This document shows positions 46,822-59,251 of a stretch of 64,000 nt of DNA, one piece after another. The position numbers and the translations under genes are program-made. Every line of letters starts with the position of its first letter. The stretch's first letter is position 1. The notes beneath the pieces were generated by a model that made no database searches, was not told the origin of the DNA, and saw nothing but the letters and a program-made list of their open reading frames with translations. The DNA comes from Spirodela intermedia (taxonomy: Eukaryota > Streptophyta > Magnoliopsida > Alismatales > Araceae), in contig LR746265.1 of NCBI GenBank assembly GCA_902729315.2, positions 1,344,892 through 1,408,891 of the forward strand, given 5' to 3'.

Positions 46822-49800
46822 AAGTTTATGGCTGAATCTGCTCTAGAGATAAAGGGCGTGAGATTGAAACAATGGCCTCAGCACATTATCTCTCAATGAT
46901 TCGTAGTATCATATAGTTTCCAAGAAATATACCTGTACATAATATACATATATATATGTATATATGTCGGAATGAAAGAGACAGGTGAGAGAAGGGATGA
47001 GCTATATCTGTCTACTTATATAGAAAACATGGAGTCACCTGTCCCTGGCTTTCTCTGCTCGTCGCCACAAGTGGAAGCTCTGCAACTTCACATCCCAAGA
47101 CTCTGAGGATTCCAGCAGAAACCACGGATGAGCTGCAAAACGCAGCAAAGCATCAGGCGAGCAGCGTGAGGAAGTGAGGCCGTGACTCTGCCTTCAGTTT
47201 ATGTTCATACTTCACAGTCAACGCCGAGCAGTACATCCCTCCGAACTCCTGGTCTCTCATGTCCCTTCTGCCGATAATTGGTCAGAAAACTTGAGGGCGA
47301 AAGAAATATGAAGAAAATGGGCAGCATTTTCAAACAGAAAGAAACAAGATAATCAAGACCACGAAGCAAGAAACTCAGGAAAGATGGATAGTTTTTCTCA
47401 CCCATAAACCATTGCAGGGATGAGATCCTTCCCCGTGGCTAAGTCTATTATGGGGTCAAAGGATTCCTGCATGAAATGAGAGACATCAAGGCATCCAATC
47501 TTTGTCACCACGGAAAAAAAAAAATATATGGAGCAAATATGTACACCATAAAGTCAAGCAAGAGTAGCTGCATTGAAACTAAAAGACATACGAAGGAAGA
47601 ATCAGTTCCATCACCCGCGGGATGAGAAAGGAAATCAATTTTCCAGTTTAGGAAACACCAAACCATCCTGCATTTATCTTGAGTCTTGCAATCTTGAATG
47701 AAAACCTCTTACACAGTTTTTTTTTTTTTTTTGCTATTACAGAAATTAACAAAAAATGGACAAAAATGCACTTGGTTTGTCAACAAACAAAATTATTCCA
47801 GACTTTCTGAGCAGATGTAAGCTCGGATGGACGATTAGTGTGAGTCAACGAGATGTAGTTTATGGATAACCCAATGCAAAATGGTATCTCTCTTGGACTC
47901 TGTGATAGTACCAACAAAGAGGGAAAGATGAGGAGGCCAACCCACCAGCAAGTGATGAATATCGATAGCATTTGAGGAAGAGGGGAGCGTGAATTTATCT
48001 TTGATGCGCTTGAACAACTTACATGGAACATAGATAGTGCCTTGGCTAGCAGCAGCCTGCTGTCTGGAGAAGCAGCTTTGCCACTGAGAAGTCTCCACCT
48101 AATGTCGAGATCAGTGACTTCCCCAGCACCTTTTTGCTCAAGTTTCCTCTTTATAACATCTGACTGAAGGCTTGGCAACTGCTCAGGTTCAGACGTCAAT
48201 AATCTCTGCAAGGCAGCATGTATTCTACTGCAATCAGGGGAACAAAACCATTTCCCCTCAGGCAACTCCTGTCGAAAGAGGAAAGATAAAGGGTACGGTC
48301 ATCTCTTGTCCTGGAGAAATGATACAACGTCACAACAGAAAAACCCACAAAACGATGGGCACCTTTAAGTCACCCATGCTGTGATCCTTCAAACACCCAA
48401 CATGAAATTCCCTCTCGCACTGAAAGAATCGCACAAGTAGAATTAGACAATTGATACAGACTGAAAAGAGCTCGACTAGGAGAAATAAAATAGCAGGCAT
48501 TACTTGATCGCATAGTATAACAGTACGAGGACCAAATCCACTTTTACTAAAATCATGGCCCCTGGAAGAAAAAATTGGAGTTTGAGTGAATAATCACCTA
48601 GCAGTTACGTTAAGTAAAAAACATAAGCAAATACTCGAAAATTTTGGTGGAACGAGAACGAGACCACAAGGGTCAAAAGTTTTTTTAGGGGAAAATACTA
48701 AATATCTAAGGTTAGAATTATATTGAAAATGATCAAAGCCTGGTAAATTTTCTTGAAAGAGTTTTCCAATTGCAGCAGAAGAGCTGACCTGCACAAGACA
48801 CAGCCACCAATGTCAGTTTCGGGTGTCTTCACAATACGAATGCATCTCTGGATTATCTCTTCAATAGGATCAACTCCTGCAACCCTTCCAGCGGCAATAG
48901 CATTTTCATTATGTTCTCCGAACTTTTCTTTTTGATGCATATTTTGGCAATATGGACAGTACCAATCCCCTTTTGGAACACTGGTCAGCCCAACACACTC
49001 TGCAACAGAGGGGAATTCATAAGACAATAAATAGTCATAAAAGTAGTTGACTGTCTAGATCAGATAGAACACGAGGAAAATATCGAATGGAGATAGGAAG
49101 CAGCACATCATGCTACCTTTGTGGAATGCCCTGGGACAGAGATCACATAGCAAAAGATCACCCCCATCAGCACAGATTCTACAAAGATCATCATTTTCAC
49201 CAGTACAAAACCTTTTGTCCTTCGAAAGAGAGACAGATAGTTCATGAAGCGATACCCCATTTGAGGTATAAATGTTCAGGTAGCTGACAATTAGACATCG
49301 CAGTGTCAACAATAGAAGAAGACGCCCCAAAATGAATCAGATGTTCCTGGATTACACGAGAGCAAGAACTTACGGTTTGCGTCGTGAAGGGCATCCAGCA
49401 TGAGCTTCAAACTGAGAGGGACTAACCTGCATATCAAAAATTAAAAGGCAGTTATTATGCATTACTAAAAAAGGTCATAAAAGTGCAAAATAATATAATT
49501 TTACCACTGCATTGCAACAATGACAGAATATTCCACTCCCTTTAATGTAACCCTGGAGCAGCCTCTGTAAAAAAAGAAAAACGTGGAAAGACATTTTACA
49601 ATTAGAAAAAAATAAATTAACAGGAGAACCACTCATCTTCAGAAAACAACCTGCCCACGAGCATAGTATGCAACTTCCGTCCCATCTGGCAAGATGCCAT
49701 CCATAAATACCAATTTATGCAGGCGCACATCCCTTAAATATGGGTCATGCAAAACACCAAAATTAACCACTGGTTACACAAATAACATGTATTGGGATGA

Positions 49801-52800
49801 TAAAATGATATTTGAATTGGTCAAATACTAACTTTGTAGTCATTCGCCCTCGACAGTTCTTCTTCTGTGACGATATACTCTTTGAGTTACTATCAGGAGA
49901 ATTTGGAGACAAAACGGGTTTTGAAAGCCTATGGAGAAAGGAGAAGGGTAAATCTTTTTCCAAAACAAAGCCAACTTTCTGCAACACTAAGTGATTTATA
50001 ATGCATCAAAGACCGCCAAAGCACATATAAGAACTCAGAAGATGATACATAAGTCCAATAAATTTATATCGACACAAAGTAATATAAATACAAGCGAATA
50101 GAAATTTGATAATACTAGGAGGAGCAAAGAAAGAAAACCCATTTATATACTTTAAAGTTAATTTCCCAATACAGTTTCAACAGCTTCCTGGTGTTTAATT
50201 TTGTATTATCCCTCATATCCGTGAAGAATAAGATTCAAATTCCGTAATGATGCATTTTGTTTCATGAAAGAGTAATACAGGAAGGTCAAGAAAATCAGTT
50301 ACTACCAGATGCCTGAGCTTTTGAGAACGAGGCATGGGATGTACAAGGGAGAAGACCTTGTGGCAGAGGGGAATGGATGAATTACAGAAAGATGAAGGTG
50401 AAGATGGTGGTGCAGAAAGAGAAAATAATGGAAAGAATGACAGAACTGGGTGGGTGGGGGGAGGGGGGGTTGGCATGCAAGGATAAACTGTATTTCACTA
50501 AAATGTTACCATTTAGCACCATTTCATCCAGGAAATTAAATGAAAATGTAAAATATAAGAAAATATAGATATAATTCTCTTAATCTCTACCAGACTTGTA
50601 AGGAAAGATTAGTGTATAACCCTTGGGACAAGACACGAGTCACAAGTTTCAACACCAAAACACACGTAAAGTCAAGTATACATGCTATTGCTCAGAATCT
50701 AATAGCTTGAACTCAATTTCAAAATATTTGGCATGCATGTCCGACATGATCATGCGCTATTTAAGCTCTAGTAAAAACCTGAGAAAACTGTAGGGTCAAC
50801 AGACGGCTATAGCTTGTACTTCAGTCTCTTGAGAAACACAATACACGGCTCTTAACAGGTCGTATGAGGTTAGATAGAAAATTGAGAAAAATAAACGAAG
50901 TCACCGTAGATTTACCTAGAAGTATCAGCGCTCTCCAGAGTTGGCTTCGTGGCCTTTGGAGATAACTTTGAAAGTAAACATGACTCACATACTGATGCCA
51001 ATGTCCCATTGTGCAATTTATCGGAAGGTTCTACAATTTTTTTGCATCAAGATGAAAGTCAGATATCTCTACAATAAATTAGCAGCAGGATGACCAACAA
51101 CTAATTGTCACCTTTGCATTTGCCACAACTCAATGATTTGGCTCCAACAGAACTGATTGCATTCCGGATTGTCAACTCCAACGTGTCCAGAGGAGCTTGC
51201 ATGCATGCTCGTATGACATCACGTATTGAGCTTCCATTTTCTAAGTAAATGTTTTCAGATGGGTGCTTCTTTGTGCTGCCAGCATGCAGCTCAAAATGGT
51301 AAGCAGAAACAGTCTGCAACATGTATAATAGTACATAAAACTTTGTCAGAATATGAGTTCTTACTCAGTTGGTCAACAAGAGTATAGAATTTCTCACCAA
51401 GCAAAACAGAAATGAGCAAGAATAATAACACGAGATGATCGCGTACCTTCAAACCTTGACAAGAACTACAGAAACACAATATTCTTCCATCTTTTATCAC
51501 TCCACAGAGCCCTCCTTTCTGCAGATTAATGGCATACAGAGGAAATTAGAAAGAAAAAGACTAGCTAATAAAGTAAAATGAAGAATGATAAGCAGTAAAT
51601 CGGAATAATTAAACAGAAAATGAAAAGAGCGACACGTTTTCATCAGGGTAGGGTAAACTCCTGCATTATCAAAGAAAAACGATGCCTCAGTAAGCAATCT
51701 GGAGAAACTTATTTGCACTAGTAACGCAGAAATGTTCAAACAAATACGTAAAAAAGGAAAACTGACGTATTTTCGAAGGAAAAAGCATGCAAAACCAAGC
51801 ACCCAACCTGAACATTGTCGTAACTTATTAGTTGCTACAACGTTATGCATAAAAAGAAATATCAAAAAAGGAAATAAAAATGCCATGTGTAACATGACAT
51901 AAGATTAGCCAATCAGTGCAGTGCACCACATGTGGAATACTAATGGGAAGGGAAAAAGGAAAAAAATACAGTTTAAATAAGAAAAAAACATGTAATTGGA
52001 TCTGGGTTTCCCATCCCGAAAATGTAAAAACCATACCTTGTGATAGCTACGAGTAACGTATTTGACGTTCAAACCCTCTAGCAAGCCCGTCCCCAGAAGC
52101 TTTTTAACATTTGACGGATTCTTTGTCGAAGAAATCTTCGACATTTTCAACACCATCTTCTTCTTTGGCGTGGCTTCCAATGGCTCATCGGACCCATTTG
52201 CAGTTTCAGCCGCATCTTCAGTTGCTTCAAATCCATCTGGCCCTCCATTGGCTGCAGAAGAAATTTGCCCCAAAAGGATTGGCGATTCTTCAACTGTGGG
52301 AATCGATGATTCTTCCTCTGTAGACTTCAATGAGGAAAGAGTGGAGATCCTGACCGACATTCCTGGCCCAGAGTTCTCGTTTACTTCACTGTTCAGTAAG
52401 GAGCGAGTGAACCTTCTGACATACGTTACACTTTTGCCATTGAAGTTCCGAGAAACTTGGTTGCTCATTGCGGCAGGAGACTCCACCAAAGGCCGCAGCT
52501 CAACAGGAGAAGAAGAGGCCATCTCCTCCATCGTTCTGATCTCCACTTGAATTAGGGAAGGCGTCAGGTTCGGAGGCTCTGAATCAGTAATTGACAAAGG
52601 AATCTCTGTCGCGGATTCTCCATTTATCTGAATTGGCGAAGGGACCGCATTTGAACCACCAACGGGGCCTTGTTCATTCGCTAAATTTACCGCGATCGCA
52701 GATTCCACAACAGGTTCCGCCCTGCGCAGGTCCCCAGCGATAAGAGGCACAAGACAAGGAACTTCCTTGCGCCCGTCCCAGCTCCTGGATGGCTCCAATT

Positions 52801-53011
52801 TCCTAGGCCTCTTGCTGGTCGGCTCTTGAGATGGGGTAGACGAATGAAGGATTCTGCCAGACCGGGTCCGACTCCTCGGGGTTATCAGCATCTCCGTCTG
52901 GGCTTTGAGGGCGAAGGCGAACTCTCGCTTGAGACCCGACCGGACACTGGAGCGGTGGACGAAGTCCTGCATTTCGGTAGACGGGGGCCGTCGGGGGGTG
53001 ACATCCGCCAT
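46377..53011 (-). CDS. Double-PHD finger GNAT-type acetyltransferase-like protein (IDM1 family), 971 aa
   Basis: Eighteen exons: 52037-53011, 51447-51518, 51112-51313, 50916-51030, 49833-49928, 49651-49732, 49505-49564, 49374-49426, 49117-49283, 48789-48999, 48504-48561, 48363-48419, 48023-48268, 47402-47466, 47211-47267, 47039-47132, 46614-46754, 46377-46541. The frame closes at 972 codons. Residues 1-325 are low-complexity with basic patches (PTSKRPRK). About 326-420 and 515-550 are small Cys/His modules (CFCSSCQGLK, FELHAGS; FCHCCNAVVSPSQFEAHAGC) typical of this plant family. PHD1 is at ~586-627 (CRICADGGDLLLCDLCPRAFH). An extended PHD2 is at ~674-735 (CVLCRGHDFS, CDQCEREFHVGCL, WFCSPDC). 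The GNAT domain is at ~800-935 with the acetyl-CoA loop RESQGQGYFQ and KKFGF. It is likely a histone reader and acetyltransferase in chromatin; substrate not deducible. The final exon was chosen because it restores VFHGTSML, as in relatives. Confidence 0.93.
46783..46820. repeat. (GA)n microsatellite in PHD-GNAT intron
   Basis: GA tract between exons 16 and 17 of the PHD-GNAT gene, just upstream of the exon 17 acceptor. Confidence 0.9.
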
Positions 53012-53747
53012 CCAGCAGCCCGGCTCGCTGCGATCCGGGGGGGGAAGGGATTAGCTAAGGAATACCCATGGAGAGAAGGGGAGCGAATCCAATCCTATTC
53101 AGCCCAATCGGACTCGCCCCAGCCTGGTAGGGTTCACCGCTGCAGGCTGGAAGGGGAAGATCGAGGTCTACAATTTCTGAAAGGTTCCAAGTAGTGTGGA
53201 ATATTGCTTACGCAAAAGAGCAATGGTCTCTGAGAGAGAGAGAGAGAGAGAGGGAGGGAGGACGACGACGACTGCCGGACGGGAAAACGATAAGGGACGA
53301 CGAGCAGAATTATTACCATTTTACCCCTAGTTATTTTCTTGGTACTTTTAAAATAAACCAAAAATAAGCTTCCAATTTCAAATACACCCTTTTTATTTAT
53401 TATTTGTAGTGTCTATCAGCGGCGACATTTTCCTCACATAGAAGACGTCAAGGGGATGTATCCACAGGGCAGATTCAATAGGCATTTGGGGATTAAGGGG
53501 CGAATTGGGATATTGTAAGATGCCCCTTATGTTCGGAATTACTGCCACGGTGGGTGTATCTGGGAAATAGAGCACCTGGCAGGTTATATATGTAAACTGC
53601 TGATATTTTCTAGCGCGTCCTAAATCTGTAGGACCATGACGTGGCCTTCACTCATTGGATAGCCACGGCGGGAAGGTAACCAACCATTTCAAGCAAGTTC
53701 GGCAAATTTAAAACCTGGCGAGGATCCTGATATAGCCGTTGGCCACC

Positions 53748-53793
<46 letters not shown>

Positions 53794-54370
53794 GGGTGAG
53801 GAAATATTATTATTTAATTACCCACTAATATTATTGAAATAGTCCGTGGACTCGAGCGTACGATTATTTAATGCAAAAATGTGATAAAAATAAGATATTT
53901 TAGGCGCAGTATGGAACACCGTGGCATCATTATTTCATAATTCCGAAAATAGCATAATTAATTATGCGCCATCAATATGTAAGAAAATATCTCACATAGA
54001 CTATGTTTTTTGAGTCCAGAAAAATAAAATTAAAAAAATAGAGAGAAAAGCAGGTAAAATACGGTTCGTTTTCAATTGGGAAAAACATAAAATAATGGGC
54101 CTGAATCATCGAAACTTATCCATCTGATAAAAATATAGTTGACATTTTTTTTGCCCAGCTGGGGTCAACCTATTCAGTCTACAGACTACATTAAAAAAAA
54201 AAACATTTGATAAATAAAGCAACTAAAAAAACAAGATGGAAGAAAATAATTTATTTATTTGGGATTTATTTATTCCTTCAATAGAAAATATAGAAGAATA
54301 TAATACTTGGATCATCAGAGACTTAGCATCTTATATGGCGATTTTCAGGGGAACCTTCAGGTAAAATCCC
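53012..54370. other. Intergenic region between PHD-GNAT start and Lsi2-like end
   Basis: 53231-53253 is a GA tract about 220 bases above the PHD-GNAT start codon. (AT)n lies at 53751-53790. The rest is AT-rich with no coding signal and includes the Lsi2-like 3'UTR. Confidence 0.65.
53751..53790. repeat. (AT)n microsatellite
   Basis: About 38 bases of uninterrupted AT repeat. Confidence 0.95.
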
Positions 54371-56881
54371 TCAGTAATTCCTTATAAGGAGCAAGCCTAC
54401 AGAGGTGATGATCAGTGTTGATGGCACACCGAAGCGCAGGTGGCTCCAGAAGGAGAGATTATACCCAAGAGACTGAGCACGCCGGGCCTGCTCGCAGACT
54501 ATCAGGTTTGCAGCAGAGCCCAGAAGAGAGAGGTTCCCAGCAACTGTGCTGACCCATGCCAATATGATCCATGCCTTGGTCTCTTCGGCCGGTGAGATTG
54601 CTGATGCGGATGCTGCAACCCGAGCACCGAGGAGGAGAACTGACAGAAATCGGGCATCAGACGAGAAGATTAGAGATATCAATATGTGGGCGCTGAATTC
54701 TGCAAAAGTTGCAGAATGCCCAATTCGATAAGATGCATCATGCAGATTAATCTGAATTATGATCCAAACAGAGTGAACGTCATGTTGACTGCGTGCGGGT
54801 TTATATTATATTATAATGTGTATAAATTTCAGATTATGTATGGTGTCGATAATCTGAAATTTATACACATTATAATCAGAAAAAAGAGTTTTTTTGAGAT
54901 TACTAGGTTTGATTCATACAAGAATTTTGATAAATAAGTGCAGCGAAGGCCATATACTTTGTATGATCGACATTAGAACAAATATACATTCAATGATAAT
55001 GTCTGGATTTCCACCGAATTTATTTTCTTGTTGTTTTATAAGATCAATTCTCTTAGACATTTGACTTCATCTTGCTCCTATGTAACCCTGAATCCAATCG
55101 TCTTCTCTGAACATATTGAGAAAAAGTCAACTGTGTTTTTAGTAGATTAGGATGAAGACTTGATCATGTTCTTGCTCGGAGCCCAGTTGAATAAACTACT
55201 CAAAATAATATTTTTTTTAAATAAGAAAGGAATTTTAATTTTTTTTGGCTTAAAACTCATATGATCCAACTGAAATACGAAATTATTTTACACTAAATCA
55301 ATAATACCAAACCATATATTTATGAATCGGCCAACAGCTGCCCATTGAATCAATCACATGCGATGCAAAGAGCCCTAGAAACCGCAAGATAACAAGAACT
55401 GATGAAAACAGATTGTGTGATAATGAAAGCTGGCATGAATGACAGGCGAGGAAAACTCACCGGTGGGCACATTGGATGCAATATTTGAGAGGACAATTAT
55501 CACCAGGGCAAGCAATACAACGCCACTAGCTCGATCAATCTGCGCATATGGCTCCATGAAATCCCATAAAGCACTAGGTATTCCAGTCTTGTTGAACCCA
55601 TCAACGGTTATGAACATGCCACAGAAGAATATCAGCAGCGAGTAGGAAACCTGGCCCATAAAACACAGGGAAATGAAACTCTCTCGGGTTCATAAAACAG
55701 AGTGAAGAATCAATAGACACAGCATGACTTTGCCCACAAAGTGATGACAGAAGGAGTATAACCTTCTCTAGGCAAGGGCGGGCGTCCTTGAAATCAAGCA
55801 CCACAAGTGCAAGAGCAGCAGTAATGGCGGTCCATGACATGTTGAGCCCCAGTAGCAGGGAAATTAGCATCCCAAGAGTCACAAGATAAACACAGGCCTT
55901 CCACAGCAACCTCTTCCACCTGTCAATAGAGCTTTCTTTCACATCAAGAGAGGGAAAGATGATCTCCTCTCTGGAACTGCCCGCCCTTACTATATTTACC
56001 ACATTCCTCGCAGAGTCCACACTGACAGCTGAAGATGCGCTCTCACTGATGATTATTCTATTTCTGAGAGTCTCCATACGCGCAGAATCCACATTCAATG
56101 GTGAGACTTGGACGACGCCGTCGATCTCTGGACTCTGGTCTGGAGAATTCGTGGAAGAGGGATGTGACATTGTGGCTGGTGAAAATCTGTGAGAAGTTAC
56201 ATCATCTTCCGCTACAATGTCTGTAGCAGCTGCTTCCACCTCTTCGCTCTTCTCACTGGATAACACTCTCCAAAAGTAGCACAACAGGATGGCGGCATTC
56301 ACAAGGATCCCCACAGTCATTGCAGGAAGGATCCCAAGCAAGAACTCGCCGAAGGAGATCTTACCCTGGATGGCAATCACCAAGTTCTGCGGATTACCGA
56401 TTGGAGTTGCCGAAGATCCAATGTTCGCACTGGAAGCAAGAGCTAGGAGGAATATCCGGGGAGGCAAGTTGTTCTGCTTCGCGATTTTCAGTATGAACTC
56501 TGTGAGCACGACGCAGGAGGTGTCGTTGGTGAACAGGGCGCTTGAAATGGCGGAGACGACGCAGACTCGGCAGAGCAGATCCTTGCCACCTCTGCTTTTC
56601 CATGAGAGCAGCTTCCCCAGATACTTGAACATGTCGGCCCTTTCAAGATAGCCGCTGACCACCATGGTTCCGAAGAGGAGACCAAGGATTGGAAGGTCAA
56701 TCGCTGCGTAAGCTTGGTCTGGAGTTATCACTTGGAAGACGACCATCAGCACAGCTCCTAGAAGAGATCCCGCAGTCCTTCCAATGGGTAGAAAAGGGAC
56801 GGCAGGGAACACTGCCAGAATCCAGAAAGTAACAAAAGCGACTGACCCTAAGACCACCTGTACAGTAGGGGCCATTGCCAT
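54371..56881 (-). CDS. Lsi2-type silicon/arsenite efflux transporter-like protein, 525 aa
   Basis: Three exons: 55763-56881, 55461-55650, 54371-54639. Phases close at 526 codons with the stop. The protein is a polytopic membrane protein of the ArsB/NhaD (citrate-transporter-like) superfamily, to which rice Lsi2 (silicic acid efflux) belongs. Visible features are an N-terminal helix ([20 protein letters not shown]) and [14 protein letters not shown]. The conserved [15 protein letters not shown] and [17 protein letters not shown] follow. A hydrophilic, Ser-rich central loop lies at ~215-325, then helices with [16 protein letters not shown] and [20 protein letters not shown]. It probably works as an H+-coupled exporter in the plasma membrane. 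The substrate (silicon, arsenite or another anion) cannot be decided from sequence. ATG codons occur at residues 1 and 3; the first was taken. Intron 54640-55460 carries a perfect inverted repeat. Confidence 0.93.
54810..54876. repeat. Perfect 28-bp inverted repeat (hairpin) in Lsi2-like intron
   Basis: The arms 54810-54837 and 54849-54876 are exact reverse complements, with an 11-base loop (gtatggtgtcg). They lie in the 821-base last intron. The arms are AT-rich and begin attataatgtg. The repeat may be the core of a small foldback element. Confidence 0.95.
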
Positions 56882-59251
56882 TCTGCCGATTGTTTTGGAA
56901 GGCTGAGGACAGCTCCAGATATGGCAGAAGAGGAAGAACTGAAGAGAAGCTCCTACGGCATCCCAATTCGACAGATTCCTGCAAATTCAGACCTGTGAAA
57001 ACGTGGACAATCCGAATTTTCGAGATACTCACAACCAAGAACACCGCTCGTAATCACGAGGATATTCGGGATAACGATCGCGAGACAAAATTTCCGGAGA
57101 CCAGCACAATAACTGTTCTATACTCTGTCAGATAAGGGGAAACCTAGCAGGTACGAATATTTTCACTTCCATCTGAAACCAGAATACCGATCCCGCCATC
57201 ATGGATGGACTGTACCTACCTCTCTCAGAGCAGGAGATCGCGCATCAGCTCCATGTTTTACTCGTCTCACCTGCATGACCCCACGTTACAGGCATCTCTC
57301 TCTTCTCTCTCTCTCTCTCTCTCTCTCAAGAGAGAGAGAGAATATGGACCCATGTGCTCGAAAGATCGCATCTTGATAAATATTACTTCATGGGATCAAA
57401 GCCCCTATCCACCAACCACCGCTCTTATCTCCCTACTTCTGCATCAATGGATAGCTCATCCACCTTCGCTGAGCGTCTAACTAATTTAAGTGGCTTTAGG
57501 CTTTAGGGACTCAAAATTAGTCCTCATATGAACTCGAATTTCTCATATAACAATTGAATCATCTCCTCGATTAACCTAAATAATCTCACCGACTTTGTTT
57601 CTTACATGTATCAATTTTGGGTAAAATGATGAATGTTTATCATTTTTTTTTAATTTTCTGGTAACTCTAATCATCAACTTTTTATTATTATACATTGCAC
57701 TAACCAAAAGATATATATTTAGTAATTTTTAAGAAAACTTATAATCTATGCTCTTGCTTCTGACACCATACTCAGATTTATTTTTCATCAATGAAATTCT
57801 ACCTATTTTTCCATGACCCGCTTGAAAGATTAAGAAATAAGATGAATTTTTTGTTCCAAGAGAGCTGATTCTTTTCTCCAAACATTGGGGAGCTTAACCC
57901 TTATATAAGATTATTTTTCTATTAAGTTTTAGGACTTACATGTAATTATGTTGTAGTGATCCACCTCCGATTGACTTTTTTATGAGACTACTCACTTTCA
58001 TCAATAAAAGCTTTTAAAATAGATATTACCAATAATAACCCCTAAAGCTACAAACAAAGATCTTTCAATGGAGTATTGTCAACATGTTTAAGGATCACAT
58101 AAATATTCAAATATTTTCATAATTTAAAATTATTACCTGCATTCTTGTCAGAATGTTTAGACATCCTTGCTAATTGAATCTACTCACTTCCTTGATTGAA
58201 TTTTTTTTCATAATTAATTTTGAGTCTTTTTTCTTCAATATGAGTCTAATCCCCTCCTTGTTCATTGATATTGTTAAGCCTTCTTCATAAGGTGAGTTTA
58301 TTCAATCTCATGGTGGTATATGAGTGAGTCAACCCATTTATTACAAGGAGTTTGAAATGCAGTACAACCCAAACAATCAAATGATTTGTGATGAGTTAAA
58401 ATATAATCTCTTCAATGGGTAATTACAATTATATTCTTCCAAATTGTCTTTACAACTAATATAAAAACTTGCTTACAAAGTGGGTTGACTTCAGAGTCGA
58501 TGAATATAAAGAAATTCTTCATATTTTCCTAAAATAGTCAACATGATTTTTGAATTGCAAAATGACTAGTTACCTTTTTGGTATATTTGTCAACATCAAA
58601 AATGGGAAAGAGTCTACAAGTCAATAACTTATGGAAGATCAAGCCTTCCTACTTCACTCAAGTCATGGAACATACTCTTAGATGAATAGTCATAACAACA
58701 ACGTTGATCCATCAATCAGAACAAAACCCATTTGACTTCCACCAGACTTCACTGAAATATTTTTCCTTGTATAACCTACTATTTGCAGTATTATTATCTA
58801 CATTTGTGGACATTTGCATGTTTAATTCATGCTTGTATTTTATTTTTTTGAGGTGAGACGTCTACTTGTGGTAATCTATGGGTTTTATCAATCTTACCCA
58901 CCGGGTTTCACTGGTTCTCCAGCTATGTTGGAGATCTTGCCCATCTATGTGGGGTGCCATCAGCTCCATATCATTTAGCTTTCCAGTCCCCTGTGAGTCA
59001 CTGCCAAAGCTCCATTCAAGCGATGAAGACTCTGGTCAACGGTCATGATCACAACAGATGATTAATAGGCCCCTAATCTAATTTCCGAATAAGATTAGAG
59101 CTGCACTTGATACAGAGAGAGACGGGGAAGAAGAAGACCATACAAGGGAGGGGGGAGGACGAAGAGCGCATGGCATCTCCTTCCATTACCATAAATAGAA
59201 TGGGGATTAGAGAGGTGGCAACAGAAGGAGCTGCCGCCTCTGATCTTCACT
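56882..59251. other. Intergenic region, AT-rich, no gene seen
   Basis: 56882-57250 is the Lsi2-like 5' region. 57299-57342 is a CT tract followed by an AG arm. 57480-58900 is AT-rich with no convincing coding frame or terminal repeats. 58900-59251 includes the MTB 3'UTR. Confidence 0.6.
57299..57342. repeat. CT tract with inverted AG arm
   Basis: About 28 bases of CT repeat followed directly by about 14 bases of AG repeat, able to pair as a hairpin. It lies about 420 bases upstream of the Lsi2-like start codon. Confidence 0.9.

Noticed and set aside
57480-58900. AT-rich stretch considered as a decayed retrotransposon
   Set aside because: I saw no paired terminal repeats, target-site duplications or coding remnants, so there is no support for an element call.
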